Origin: Flavobacteriaceae bacterium
Lineage (GTDB): Bacteria; Bacteroidota; Bacteroidia; Flavobacteriales; Flavobacteriaceae
Direction: 5' to 3'
DNA: 37,041 nt
NCBI GenBank assembly: GCA_023258055.1
Contig: JALRAI010000007.1
Coordinates: 1 to 37,041 of the forward strand
Part shown: positions 29,184-37,041 of the stretch, piece by piece
Layout of the letters: each line of letters opens with the position of its first letter
Numbering within the stretch: the stretch's first letter is position 1
Translations under genes and position numbers: made by a program
The notes under the pieces: generated by a model
Databases searched by the model: none
The model's input: the letters and a program-made list of their open reading frames with translations, nothing else
What the model was told of the DNA's origin: nothing

Positions 29184-30111
29184 CTATATCGTTGTTAAAT
29201 TTTGGCAATGATTTTTTCGATGTCTCGTTGAAATTGCTTTCGAAGCTATCCTCAGAATCAATACCGTCAAATTTATAAGATAACATCTTATAATAGAGTT
29301 TTGCGGCTAAAAAATCAGAGCTTTTTTCTTCTGCTCTCGGACACAATTCTACAATATCAAAACCTACTACATTACGCTGCTCGAAAACGCGACGCAAAAA
29401 GTCCAAGGTCTCATACCATAATAAACCTCCTGGTTCAGGTGTTCCTGTAGAGGGCATAATTGAAGGATCGAATGCATCGAGATCAAAGGTGATAAATACA
29501 TTATCTGTTAACGCTTCTATGACGCTATCCATCCAATATTCCTCATTGACCATATCATGGGCAAACCAAGTTTTCTCTGTATCCATGACTGTAGTCTCAG
29601 TAACGTCCATACTGCGGATCCCTACTTGAATCAAATTTGTGGTTTGACTCGCCTCATAAACCGCACAGGCGTGATTACATTTCGAACCTTCATAAGAAGC
29701 GCGTAAATCAGCATGTGCATCGATATGCAACACTGTCAAGTCATCAAAACACTCGTTAAATGCGCGGATAGTCCCGATAGAAATACTGTGTTCCCCGCCA
29801 AAAATGGTCACAAATTTATTGCGCAGTATATATTCTTTTACTGTTTTGTGGACTTTGGCGACCACGGCCTCGGGACTGCTTTTTTCCTCAATGGCCTCTG
29901 TTAGATAAATCCCTTGTTTATAAACTTCACTATCGGTTTCGATATCGTAAAGCTCCATGTTTTCAGAAGCATTTAAAAAAGCCTCAGGCCCTTTGTCAGC
30001 CCCTTTTTGCCAGGTACTTGTTCCGTCATATGGCACCGGAATTAATACGATTTTACTGGTGTCAAGACTGCTGTAAGCCGCAGGAATACCTGCATAAGTT
30101 CTAGTGCTCAT
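29176..30111 (-). CDS. speB: Agmatinase (ureohydrolase family)
   Basis: VTIFGGEHSISIGTIRAF, VLHIDAHADLRASYEGSKCNHACAVYEA, VFITFDLDAFDPSIMPSTGTPEPGGL. Confidence 0.92.
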   Translation of the reverse strand: MSTRTYAGIPAAYSSLDTSKIVLIPVPYDGTSTWQKGADKGPEAFLNASENMELYDIETDSEVYKQGIYLTEAIEEKSSPEAVVAKVHKTVKEYILRNKFVTIFGGEHSISIGTIRAFNECFDDLTVLHIDAHADLRASYEGSKCNHACAVYEASQTTNLIQVGIRSMDVTETTVMDTEKTWFAHDMVNEEYWMDSVIEALTDNVFITFDLDAFDPSIMPSTGTPEPGGLLWYETLDFLRRVFEQRNVVGFDIVELCPRAEEKSSDFLAAKLYYKMLSYKFDGIDSEDSFESNFNETSKKSLPKFNNDIDE

Positions 30112-31498
30112 AACCTAAAATTGAAAGTAATTGTTCGCTTGTTTGTTGTGGAGTAAATACCGAAGTTTCAAGATTTCCTTCGGCGTCTTTTTGAATTAAT
30201 ACATGTTTTGGAGAGGGGATCAGACAGTGTTGTAATCCACCAAAACCGCCGATAGACTCTTGATAAGCTCCCGTATTGAAAAAGCCTATATATAAAGGCT
30301 TATCCTTTTTAAACTTGGGTAAATAAATAGCGTTTACGTGCTGTTCACTATTGTAATAATCATCGCTATCACAAGTAAGCCCTCCGAGTAAAACCCTTTC
30401 GTATTCATCATACCAGCGATTGACAGCCAGCATAATAAATCGCTTATTAATGGCCCATGTATCGGGTAAGGTTGTAATGAACGATGAGTTTATCATATTC
30501 CATTTTTCCCGGTCATTTTGCTGCTTTTGGTGCAAAATCTCATAGATGGCACCACCGCTTTCTCCTACCGTAAAACTGCCAAACTCGGTAAATATATGAG
30601 GCACAGGAACTCCCTCATTGATACAGGCTATATTGATTTGATTGATGATTTCATCGACCATATAATTATAGTCGTAATCAAAAGCCAAAGAATTTTTTAT
30701 CGGGAACCCTCCCCCGATATTCAGGCTATCCAAGGTAGGACAAACCTTTTTGAGTTTTGTATAAACCTTGAGGCATTTGATGAGCTCATTCCAATAATAG
30801 GCATTGTCTTTGATCCCCGTATTGATGAAAAAGTGCAACATTTTGAGCTCGACCTTATCATTGTTTTTGATTTGATCTTCGTAGAAAGGGACGATATTCT
30901 TGTATCCAATACCCAATCGTGAAGTGTAAAACTCAAATTTTGGTTCTTCTTCGGAAGCAATGCGGATTCCGATTTTAAAATCACGCTCAATAGCATCGCC
31001 CAGCAAGGCCAATTCTTCGTAATTATCGATGATTGGAAAACAATTCTCGTGACCCGAATTGATGAGTCGCGCAATATTTTCGATGTATTCCTCGCGCTTA
31101 AAACCATTACAGATCACATAGGTGTCTTTGGTTATTTTTCCTTCCTTCTTAAGGTTCTCAACAATATTGATGTCATAGGCAGAAGATGTCTCGATATGGA
31201 CATCATTGTTTAAGGCCTCGACCAAAACATGTTTAAAATGAGAACTTTTGGTGCAGTAGCTGTAATTATAAGAGGCCCTATAATCGTGTTTTTTAATAGC
31301 ATGCGCAAACCAAGACTTGGCTTTTTGAATGTTTTCTGAAATCTTTGGGAGATAGGTGAATTTAAGTGGTGCACCATAAGTCTCAACCAAATTCATCAAA
31401 TCAATATCGTGAAAGCGCAGTTGGTCACCCTCAAGGGTAAATTCCTCCTGAGGAAATTCATAAGTTTGATCGATTAGATCAATGTATTTTGTATTCAT
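30101..31498 (-). CDS. speA: Arginine decarboxylase (alanine racemase-fold PLP enzyme)
   Basis: DLMNLVETYGAPLKFTYLPKI, YSYCTKSSHFKHVLVEAL, LDSLNIGGGFPIKNSL, LGGLTCDSDDYYNSEQHVNAIYLPKF, GAYQESIGGFGG; upstream of agmatinase. Confidence 0.85.
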   Translation of the reverse strand: MNTKYIDLIDQTYEFPQEEFTLEGDQLRFHDIDLMNLVETYGAPLKFTYLPKISENIQKAKSWFAHAIKKHDYRASYNYSYCTKSSHFKHVLVEALNNDVHIETSSAYDINIVENLKKEGKITKDTYVICNGFKREEYIENIARLINSGHENCFPIIDNYEELALLGDAIERDFKIGIRIASEEEPKFEFYTSRLGIGYKNIVPFYEDQIKNNDKVELKMLHFFINTGIKDNAYYWNELIKCLKVYTKLKKVCPTLDSLNIGGGFPIKNSLAFDYDYNYMVDEIINQINIACINEGVPVPHIFTEFGSFTVGESGGAIYEILHQKQQNDREKWNMINSSFITTLPDTWAINKRFIMLAVNRWYDEYERVLLGGLTCDSDDYYNSEQHVNAIYLPKFKKDKPLYIGFFNTGAYQESIGGFGGLQHCLIPSPKHVLIQKDAEGNLETSVFTPQQTSEQLLSILGYEH

Positions 31499-31662
31499 TT
31501 TTTTGTTGCCTTACCAGTTGTGTGGTGTTATAAATAATTGATTCTATGAGTTTTATTCAAGAATACTCATACAATTATTGGCAACAAGGCCCAGATCTTT
31601 TTTCTCAAAAGTTGGGAATTGCGCGGAGTTATAAAAACGGAAGCTAGCTTTAAATTTCGGTC

Positions 31663-31677
31663 GCTTACCTGGTAAGC
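31663..31677. repeat. Perfect 15-nt palindrome GCTTACC-T-GGTAAGC in the leader region of the polyamine operon
   Basis: Direct reading of sequence; a second perfect palindrome AAGCTAGCTT lies at 31641-31650, and an 8-bp inverted repeat TTTTTGAA/TTCAAAAA at 31680-31687/31703-31710. Confidence 0.7.
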
Positions 31678-31780
31678 AGTTTTTGAATATGACTTCCTAA
31701 TTTTCAAAAACCCGAAGTTAGAAACTTGGTACACTCGTTCAGCTAAAAACTGGACAAATGTAAATTATTTTTTGAAAAAC

Positions 31781-31811
31781 AAGCCCAGATATAAAAAAAA
31801 ATGCCGGGCTT
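31781..31811. terminator. Candidate terminator downstream of the rluB-type gene (minus strand)
   Basis: AAGCCC (31781-31786) ... GGGCTT (31806-31811) with an A/T-rich loop and flanking T/A tracts. Confidence 0.45.
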
Positions 31812-31821
31812 TATTTTTTAT

Positions 31822-32670
31822 TTAAAGCATTGAAAATAAGCTGATTTCATCCTCAGTGAGGTGACGATATCGTCCGCGTGGGAGATCTTTTTTTGTGAGG
31901 TGTGCCAGGGCAACACAATCGACACGAACCACTTGATAGCCCAAATGCTCAAAGAGTTCACGAATAATACTGCTGCCCATGTTTTTAATTTTTAGACCGA
32001 CCTCTTTTTTAGCCGCGTTGACCACATAACTGATTTCTTCCACCACTATGTTTTTTCCCTCAATACTCAGACCTTCTCTTATTTTATTCAGGTCCTCGTT
32101 TTTTAGGTTTTTGTCGAGCTCCACATGAAATAGACGTGGCAGCCCTTTTTTGTGCAGTTTCTGCATCAAGCGGTCATCATTGGTAAATAAAAACAAGCCG
32201 GTGGCATTGCGGCCAAGTCGCCCTACTGGCGCTACTCTGGCTTTTGTGGCATTGGCGATCAAATCCATCACCGTTAAACCTTTAGATTCACTAGTGGTCG
32301 AGGCCACTGCCTTTGGCTTATTCAGCAAAACATAAGCCGGTGGGTCCTGTTGTAGACGGCGCCCATCAAACTTCACTTCATCTCCTGGTTTAACTAAATA
32401 TCCCATGGTATTGACCACCTTGTTGTTTACCGTAACCAATCCAGAGGCGATGTAAGTATCCGCTTCTCGGCGAGAGCATACGCCACTATTGGCAATGAAT
32501 TTATTAAGTCGCGTTCCATCGCGCTTGGGCTCATCAATCTTTGGGGAGGTCCTTTTGGCGGACTTAGCCGATGATCCTTGGGGCCTTCTATTTTTTTGAA
32601 CAGGGCGATCTTCTGAGGCTTTACGAGATGGGGACTGCCCCTTAGGCGAATCCGCTTTTTTCTTGACCAT
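31822..32670 (-). CDS. 23S rRNA pseudouridine synthase, RsuA/RluB family
   Basis: S4 domain TRLNKFIANSGVCSRREADTYIASGLVTVNNKVV; catalytic VAPVGRLGRNATGLFLFTND; Lys/Ser-rich N-terminal extension. Confidence 0.92.
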   Translation of the reverse strand: MVKKKADSPKGQSPSRKASEDRPVQKNRRPQGSSAKSAKRTSPKIDEPKRDGTRLNKFIANSGVCSRREADTYIASGLVTVNNKVVNTMGYLVKPGDEVKFDGRRLQQDPPAYVLLNKPKAVASTTSESKGLTVMDLIANATKARVAPVGRLGRNATGLFLFTNDDRLMQKLHKKGLPRLFHVELDKNLKNEDLNKIREGLSIEGKNIVVEEISYVVNAAKKEVGLKIKNMGSSIIRELFEHLGYQVVRVDCVALAHLTKKDLPRGRYRHLTEDEISLFSML

Positions 32671-32693
32671 TATGGGTAAGTTGAATTAAAGGG

Positions 32694-32719
32694 CAAAGGT
32701 AATCAATAAAAATCGTCAA
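32694..32719 (-). promoter_or_regulatory. Candidate Bacteroidota-type promoter for the rluB-type gene
   Basis: On the minus strand TTG-N15-TACCTTTG (TAnnTTTG consensus); spacing slightly short. Confidence 0.4.
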
Positions 32720-32782
32720 AATAACGGGGGCTGCAGAGTTTATTTGGGCCACAAATAGACCAATTAGAACAATCTCAATGCA

Positions 32783-33688
32783 TTATACCCATCCGTGGAT
32801 CAAACGTCCTGGGTTCAGCAAAACAATACTCAAGACGCCAATGATAATCCCCAACCTCAACAAGGCGTGTAATACCAGATAATCACGACGCTCATGGGCA
32901 CGCCAAAGCAAAACTGCCCCATAAGGAAGCACGAGCATGGTTGCAAAAAAATAGTACTGCATGACAAAGATCTCATAGTCCAAAATCAAGATCAGTGATG
33001 GGAGATAAGTCAAGGCAATTAAAGCGATTCCAACAATTTTTGTCGCTTTAACCCCATAGACTACCGGAATTGTTTTATAGCCCAGCACCAAATCACCGGT
33101 AAGATTTTCTAGATCCTTAAGCAATTCGCGTGAGGCCAAAAGCAACAATAAAAAACAGGCGTGCACCACAATAATCGACGAAAATGATCGATAATAAACC
33201 ACCAAAACAAAAAGAGGCATAACCGAAAGCAAGGCCGAGGTTAAATTGCCGATAAAAATCATTTTTTTCAAGCGATGAGAGTAATACCACATCAAGAATA
33301 TAAAGCCAGAAAAAAATAAGGCAGCTTGAAAAGAAACAGCACTCGCGGTTAAAACAGCGGCAAAATTTAAAATGAAATAACCCGAGAGTTTGGTTTGCTG
33401 CCGCAGCATTTGATCGAGTTTGCTGCGCCGGGGACGATTGATTAAATCCTTTTCTTGATCGTAAAAATTATTAATGATATAACCCGCCGCGATGGACAAA
33501 GCCGAGGCCATGATCAGTGACCACAGGTCCCAGGATAAAAACAACTTTATCAAAGGGGTCTGGGGCGCTAAAATAAAGGCCGCCGTGAGCCATTGGGCTA
33601 AAATCATAAGGACAATAGCATAGCCGCGAACCACAGAAAAAAGGCTCAAAAGCTTCAGTAAAATTATTTTTTGAGGGCGTGTAAGCAT
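32783..33688 (-). CDS. UbiA-family prenyltransferase (geranylgeranylglycerol-phosphate geranylgeranyltransferase-like)
   Basis: Polytopic; GYIINNFYDQEKDLINRPRRSKLDQ and SRELLKDLENLTGDLVLGYKTIPVVYG Asp-rich motifs. Confidence 0.87.
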   Translation of the reverse strand: MLTRPQKIILLKLLSLFSVVRGYAIVLMILAQWLTAAFILAPQTPLIKLFLSWDLWSLIMASALSIAAGYIINNFYDQEKDLINRPRRSKLDQMLRQQTKLSGYFILNFAAVLTASAVSFQAALFFSGFIFLMWYYSHRLKKMIFIGNLTSALLSVMPLFVLVVYYRSFSSIIVVHACFLLLLLASRELLKDLENLTGDLVLGYKTIPVVYGVKATKIVGIALIALTYLPSLILILDYEIFVMQYYFFATMLVLPYGAVLLWRAHERRDYLVLHALLRLGIIIGVLSIVLLNPGRLIHGWV

Positions 33689-33706
33689 GAGCCCGAAATT
33701 TGTTGG

Positions 33707-34642
33707 CTAAAATTGATAGACCACCTCAAGTTTGTGGTCACCCAGAACGGCCTTAGCCTGCTCTAAATCTTGGGTAAACCCGAGCATATACCCGCCTCCA
33801 CCAGACCCGCAAAGCTTTAGATAGTAGGCATTGGTCTCTAATCCACGTTGCCACAATTCGTGAAACTGCTTTGGAATCATAGGCTGAAAGTGATCTAAAA
33901 CCACTTTTGACAAGCGTTTAATATTGCCAAAAAGCGATCCTACATCTCCCTTGAGAAAATCTTCCACGCAACGATCGGTATAAGTCACAAACTCATTTTT
34001 CAGCATGCTGCGGAAACCCTCATGCTTCATTTTTTCCATAAATAGTTGAACCATGGGTGCCGTTTCCCCGGTCATACCACTATCTAATAAAAAAACCGCG
34101 CCACCAGTATTGGTTTGAGAAGGAATTCCTGCGGGTTCTATATGTTCCTGTGAATTGATCAAAATGGGCAAACTCAAGTAGCTATTTAGGGGATCCAGAC
34201 CGGAAGACTTGCCGTGAAAAAAAGATTCCATTTGCGCAAAAGATGCCTTGAGTGCCAGGAGTTTTTCTCGGGTTAGATTCTCCAGAATGGTAATTTTATC
34301 GATGGAGTATCGATCGTATACTGCTGCCACAAGAGCGCCACTGCTGCCCACTCCATAACCCTGTGGAATACTCGAATCAAAATACATGCCCTGAGCAAGG
34401 TCCTCGCGCAACTGACCTAATTTAAACCGGGTTAGTGACTCCTGGTCTTGATCGAGCTTTTCGAGATAGGCGCAAAAATCTTTTAGGTGCTTGTTGGATT
34501 GCTGAGTCTGTAGTGTTTGCTGCTCTGGAATAATCAGCGCACCTTTATAAAAGTTATAAGGAATGGAAAGACCTTTGGAATCTTTAATAATACCGTACTC
34601 TCCAAAGAGTAAAATTTTTGAGTAAAATAACGGTCCTTTCAT
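33707..34642 (-). CDS. GHMP kinase, mevalonate kinase-like
   Basis: SKILLFGEYGIIKDSKGLSIPYNF, SIPQGYGVGSSGALVAAVYDRY, YYLKLCGSGGGGYMLGF; next to mvaD. Confidence 0.86.
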   Translation of the reverse strand: MKGPLFYSKILLFGEYGIIKDSKGLSIPYNFYKGALIIPEQQTLQTQQSNKHLKDFCAYLEKLDQDQESLTRFKLGQLREDLAQGMYFDSSIPQGYGVGSSGALVAAVYDRYSIDKITILENLTREKLLALKASFAQMESFFHGKSSGLDPLNSYLSLPILINSQEHIEPAGIPSQTNTGGAVFLLDSGMTGETAPMVQLFMEKMKHEGFRSMLKNEFVTYTDRCVEDFLKGDVGSLFGNIKRLSKVVLDHFQPMIPKQFHELWQRGLETNAYYLKLCGSGGGGYMLGFTQDLEQAKAVLGDHKLEVVYQF

Positions 34643-34661
34643 AGCCTATTTTGAGTTAAAA

Positions 34662-35780
34662 TTAAAGTTTTTTCAGACCCTGACCAACTTGATCTTCAAT
34701 AAATTGACCCTCTTGACATAAAGGCGCCAATTCCTTTTGAATCCAGGGCATCACTTTATGGGTAAAGGCACTGGGGTAAAGCAGATGTACATTCGCGCCC
34801 GCATCCAAAGTAAAACATACAGGAATATTGTTGGCTTGTCTAAATCCCCGAACCTTTTCAATAATAGCCAAAGTATTTGGTTTCATCAGCAGATAGGACG
34901 GATTGGAAGTCATCATCATCGCGTGCAAAGACAGGGCTTCTGTCTCAACCACCTGACAAAAACCATGGGTGTCGCCTTTGGCCATAAGGGCTAAAAGTTT
35001 GGATAGGTTTTGCTGAGCCTGCTCAAAACGCTGCAAGGCAAAAGGATGATCGTGCATCAAATTATGACCCACGCTGCTGCTCACCTCCTTCTCCCCCTGA
35101 TCTACTAGTAGTATGGTGTCTTTGTAATCCATAAAAACAGGGGCAATCTCTTGCTCTGTAGCTTGAGCCCATAAATCATTAGAGGCGGGTAAGTCAGGGT
35201 GTTGTCCCCAGTACATCAAAGGCCCTTGAATTGATCGAGCCGCACTGCCACTGCCTAGTCGGGCCAAAAAAGAGGTCTTCTGGGCCCATTTTACTGGATC
35301 GACATCCGAGGTGCACCACAGGGCCTCTAAATGCATCAGTGCTCCAGCTAAAGCCGCAAAACCACTAGCAGAACTCGCAATGCCACTCCCGTGAGGAAAG
35401 GTGTTTTCGGTGTCAATGCGCCAAATAAATGAGCCGATCCAAGGGGTATACTCCTTTATTCGCTTGAAAAAAGTCTCAATTTTTGGCGCAAATTCCGGCT
35501 TAGGTTCTCCATCAACAAATACCTGAAAATTGACAGTTGTTTCATTGTTACCATCGGGCTTGTCTGCCGCGGAACTCCTAATCAAAGGGGTATAGCTCAG
35601 GGTAGTCTGAGTCAAACATTGACTTAAGGTAAAACTGATGCTGGCATTTTTTGGAATTTGACCCTGAGATTTCCCCCAATATTTAACCAGTGCAATATTA
35701 CTCGGTGCAGTAACGGTTATGGTTCCACTGTTTTTGGGAAGCTCGAGCTCGGGTAAGGGTAAAAAAAGATCCAAGGCCAT
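34662..35780 (-). CDS. mvaD: Diphosphomevalonate decarboxylase
   Basis: APSNIALVKYWGKSQGQIPKNASISFTLSQ, FPHGSGIASSASGFAALAGALM, LARLGSGSAARSIQGPLMYWG. Confidence 0.93.
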   Translation of the reverse strand: MALDLFLPLPELELPKNSGTITVTAPSNIALVKYWGKSQGQIPKNASISFTLSQCLTQTTLSYTPLIRSSAADKPDGNNETTVNFQVFVDGEPKPEFAPKIETFFKRIKEYTPWIGSFIWRIDTENTFPHGSGIASSASGFAALAGALMHLEALWCTSDVDPVKWAQKTSFLARLGSGSAARSIQGPLMYWGQHPDLPASNDLWAQATEQEIAPVFMDYKDTILLVDQGEKEVSSSVGHNLMHDHPFALQRFEQAQQNLSKLLALMAKGDTHGFCQVVETEALSLHAMMMTSNPSYLLMKPNTLAIIEKVRGFRQANNIPVCFTLDAGANVHLLYPSAFTHKVMPWIQKELAPLCQEGQFIEDQVGQGLKKL

Positions 35781-35806
35781 GAATTGATCAAACTGCTATA
35801 GCTCTG

Positions 35807-35833
35807 CAAAGATAGCTAAAAGCCAAAGGTCAA
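35807..35833 (-). promoter_or_regulatory. Candidate Bacteroidota-type promoter for the mvaD operon
   Basis: Minus strand TTG-N16-TATCTTTG (TAnnTTTG consensus), 27 nt upstream of the mvaD ATG. Confidence 0.55.
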
Positions 35834-36171
35834 CGAAACATCAAGTGTTTTTTAGAAGTGTTTTGCCATTTTGCCTGGTGAGGATAATCAACAATAAATA
35901 TTTTGAGGTCTGCCTGATGTGCGTAATCCACAAAAAACACTCGTTTATCCGCTTGATGCGCATACTTGGTAAAAAACCACAAACCTTCATTTCCCTCGGC
36001 CTGATGCGCGTAGTCGACCAAGAAAACGCTCAGATCGGCCTGATGAGCGTAATCCGCCACAAACACTTTTAAATCGGCTTGATGGGCATAATCAGTACTG
36101 AACACCTTCTGGGCCGATAATTCATGGGTAAACAAACTAAAACCTATAAGCAGAAAAAACAAGTTACGCAT
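35830..36171 (-). CDS. Small secreted repeat protein with six DYAHQAD-type repeats
   Basis: Signal peptide MRNLFFLLIGFSLFTHELSAQ followed by KVFSTDYAHQAD LKVFVADYAHQAD LSVFLVDYAHQAE GNEGLWFFTKYAHQAD KRVFFVDYAHQAD LKIFIVDYPHQAK; resembles the DUF6150 family from memory, not verified. Confidence 0.8.
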   Translation of the reverse strand: MRNLFFLLIGFSLFTHELSAQKVFSTDYAHQADLKVFVADYAHQADLSVFLVDYAHQAEGNEGLWFFTKYAHQADKRVFFVDYAHQADLKIFIVDYPHQAKWQNTSKKHLMFR

Positions 36172-36264
36172 GCCTTTGAAATTAATAATGACTTCAAAAC
36201 CAGTGCAATAAATGTGCCGTGCTTTTCGGTTTAAAAAAATTTAAAAAATCATTTCAATTAGGCC

Positions 36265-36295
36265 TTGTTTTTGAGTCATTTCACCCTTACATTTG
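36265..36295 (+). promoter_or_regulatory. Candidate Bacteroidota-type promoter for the TonB-dependent receptor gene
   Basis: TTG (36265-36267)-N20-TACATTTG (36288-36295), matching TTG-N(17-23)-TAnnTTTG, 32 nt upstream of the ATG at 36328. Confidence 0.65.
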
Positions 36296-36327
36296 CCCTT
36301 TATTTTTAATCAGTCTAAATAAAATTA

Positions 36328-37041
36328 ATGCGCTTAATGAAGTCCCTAAAGGTCATATTTATAACTGTAATTTGCTTTGCGCCTCGAGCAATTCATGCCC
36401 AAAACCTGGATAATTCGGTTATTCAAGAACGCAACCTCGCTCAGGACTCAATAAGTCCCAGCCAGCAGCTGCAAACCGTCCTGCTTTCATACAATTCTGT
36501 TTTGGAAGGATTCAGCGCCGAGCAGCGCACGGGATCAGCCCAAAAAATAACCAAGAAAGAAATCATACAGCTAGGCTCACTGGATCCAAATCGTCTATTT
36601 CAACGCATAGCAGGCATTCAAGTATATGAAGAGGATGGCTATGGACTTAGACCCAATATCAGTATGCGCGGTACAGCCCCACAACGCAGTTCAAAAATAA
36701 ATTTGATGGAAGACGGTGTCCTGATTGCCCCTGCACCCTATAGCGCTCCGGCTGCCTATTATTTTCCCTCCTTAGGACGCATGGACGCAGTAGAGGTCTA
36801 TAAAGGAAGTAGCCAAATCGAGTACGGCCCTAATACCTCAGGTGGGGCCATAAATTTTCGATCTGTCGCCCCTGCTGAAAAATTCACCCTAGAAGCCGAG
36901 GCCTCTACAGGTCAATTTAACACCCGCAACCAGCAACTCACATTGGGGAATAAACACAAAGATTTTTCATACATGACTCAGTGGCTGGGTTATCAAAGTA
37001 CTGGCTTTAAACAAATCGACGGTGGCGGCAATACTGGATTT
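36328..37041 (+). CDS. TonB-dependent receptor, FecA-like (3' partial; runs off right edge)
   Basis: Not in the ORF track because it is open at the edge. Hand translation MRLMKSLKVIFITVICFAPRAIHAQNLDN...LDPNRLFQRIAGIQVYEEDGYGLRPNISMRGTAPQRSSKINLMEDGVLIAPAPYSAPAAYYFPSLGRMDAVEVYKGSSQIEYGPNTSGGAINFRSV, a plug-domain signature. Confidence 0.9.
   Translation, partial: MRLMKSLKVIFITVICFAPRAIHAQNLDNSVIQERNLAQDSISPSQQLQTVLLSYNSVLEGFSAEQRTGSAQKITKKEIIQLGSLDPNRLFQRIAGIQVYEEDGYGLRPNISMRGTAPQRSSKINLMEDGVLIAPAPYSAPAAYYFPSLGRMDAVEVYKGSSQIEYGPNTSGGAINFRSVAPAEKFTLEAEASTGQFNTRNQQLTLGNKHKDFSYMTQWLGYQSTGFKQIDGGGNTGF

Noticed and set aside
30518-30922. 134-aa plus-strand ORF antisense to speA
   Set aside because: Arises from the complementary strand of a well-supported arginine decarboxylase gene; no recognisable domain.
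35845-36072. Plus-strand ORF across the DYAHQAD repeat gene, and the repeats as a possible CRISPR array
   Set aside because: The repeats are about 39 nt, diverge at third positions and keep the minus-strand protein motif; there are no unique spacers, so this is a coding repeat.
36219-36413. 64-aa ORF at 36219-36413
   Set aside because: Overlaps the promoter and signal peptide of the TonB-dependent receptor in another frame.

Overview
The window appears to be a two-part, probably chimeric sequence. Positions 1 to about 1353 are GC-rich DNA encoding the 3' portion of a family 2B encapsulin-like shell protein (HK97-like fold plus cyclic-nucleotide-binding domain); the gene is open at the left edge. 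Between about 1354 and 1372 the sequence switches abruptly to moderate-GC Bacteroidota/Flavobacteriia-like DNA and enters the middle of a VCBS/ASPIC-UnbV protein gene. From there to the right edge the composition and gene content are consistent with one flavobacterial genome. Contents in order: two tandem VCBS/ASPIC-UnbV proteins plus a vanadium-haloperoxidase/PAP2-like lipoprotein; an SRPBCC/GyrI-like membrane protein; a sugar-use block (SLC45-like MFS, PfkB kinase, sodium/solute symporter) preceded by a LacI-type palindrome; a long tightly packed plus-strand block (14083-23573) centred on arsenosugar biosynthesis (CMD peroxidase-like protein, ArsS, rhodanese, TIGR04282-type glycosyltransferase, purine nucleoside phosphorylase, ArsM, DUF547, TIGR04283-type glycosyltransferase, MerT-like small membrane protein, two further GT2 enzymes, LpxR-like outer membrane protein); an M28/PDZ peptidase diverging from a TolB-like beta-propeller lipoprotein; a GT87-like membrane mannosyltransferase; a VOC protein; a polyamine operon (arginine decarboxylase, agmatinase, deoxyhypusine synthase-like protein, acidic-tailed 101-aa protein); an isoprenoid/pseudouridine group (mvaD, mevalonate kinase, UbiA-type prenyltransferase, RluB-type synthase); a small secreted protein made of DYAHQAD repeats; and the start of a FecA-like TonB-dependent receptor at the right edge. 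No tRNA, rRNA, CRISPR array or transposase was recognised. The items most worth follow-up are the extended arsenosugar operon, the encapsulin fragment with its chimeric junction, and the DYAHQAD repeat protein. All family calls are by motif and sequence recognition, without database searches.
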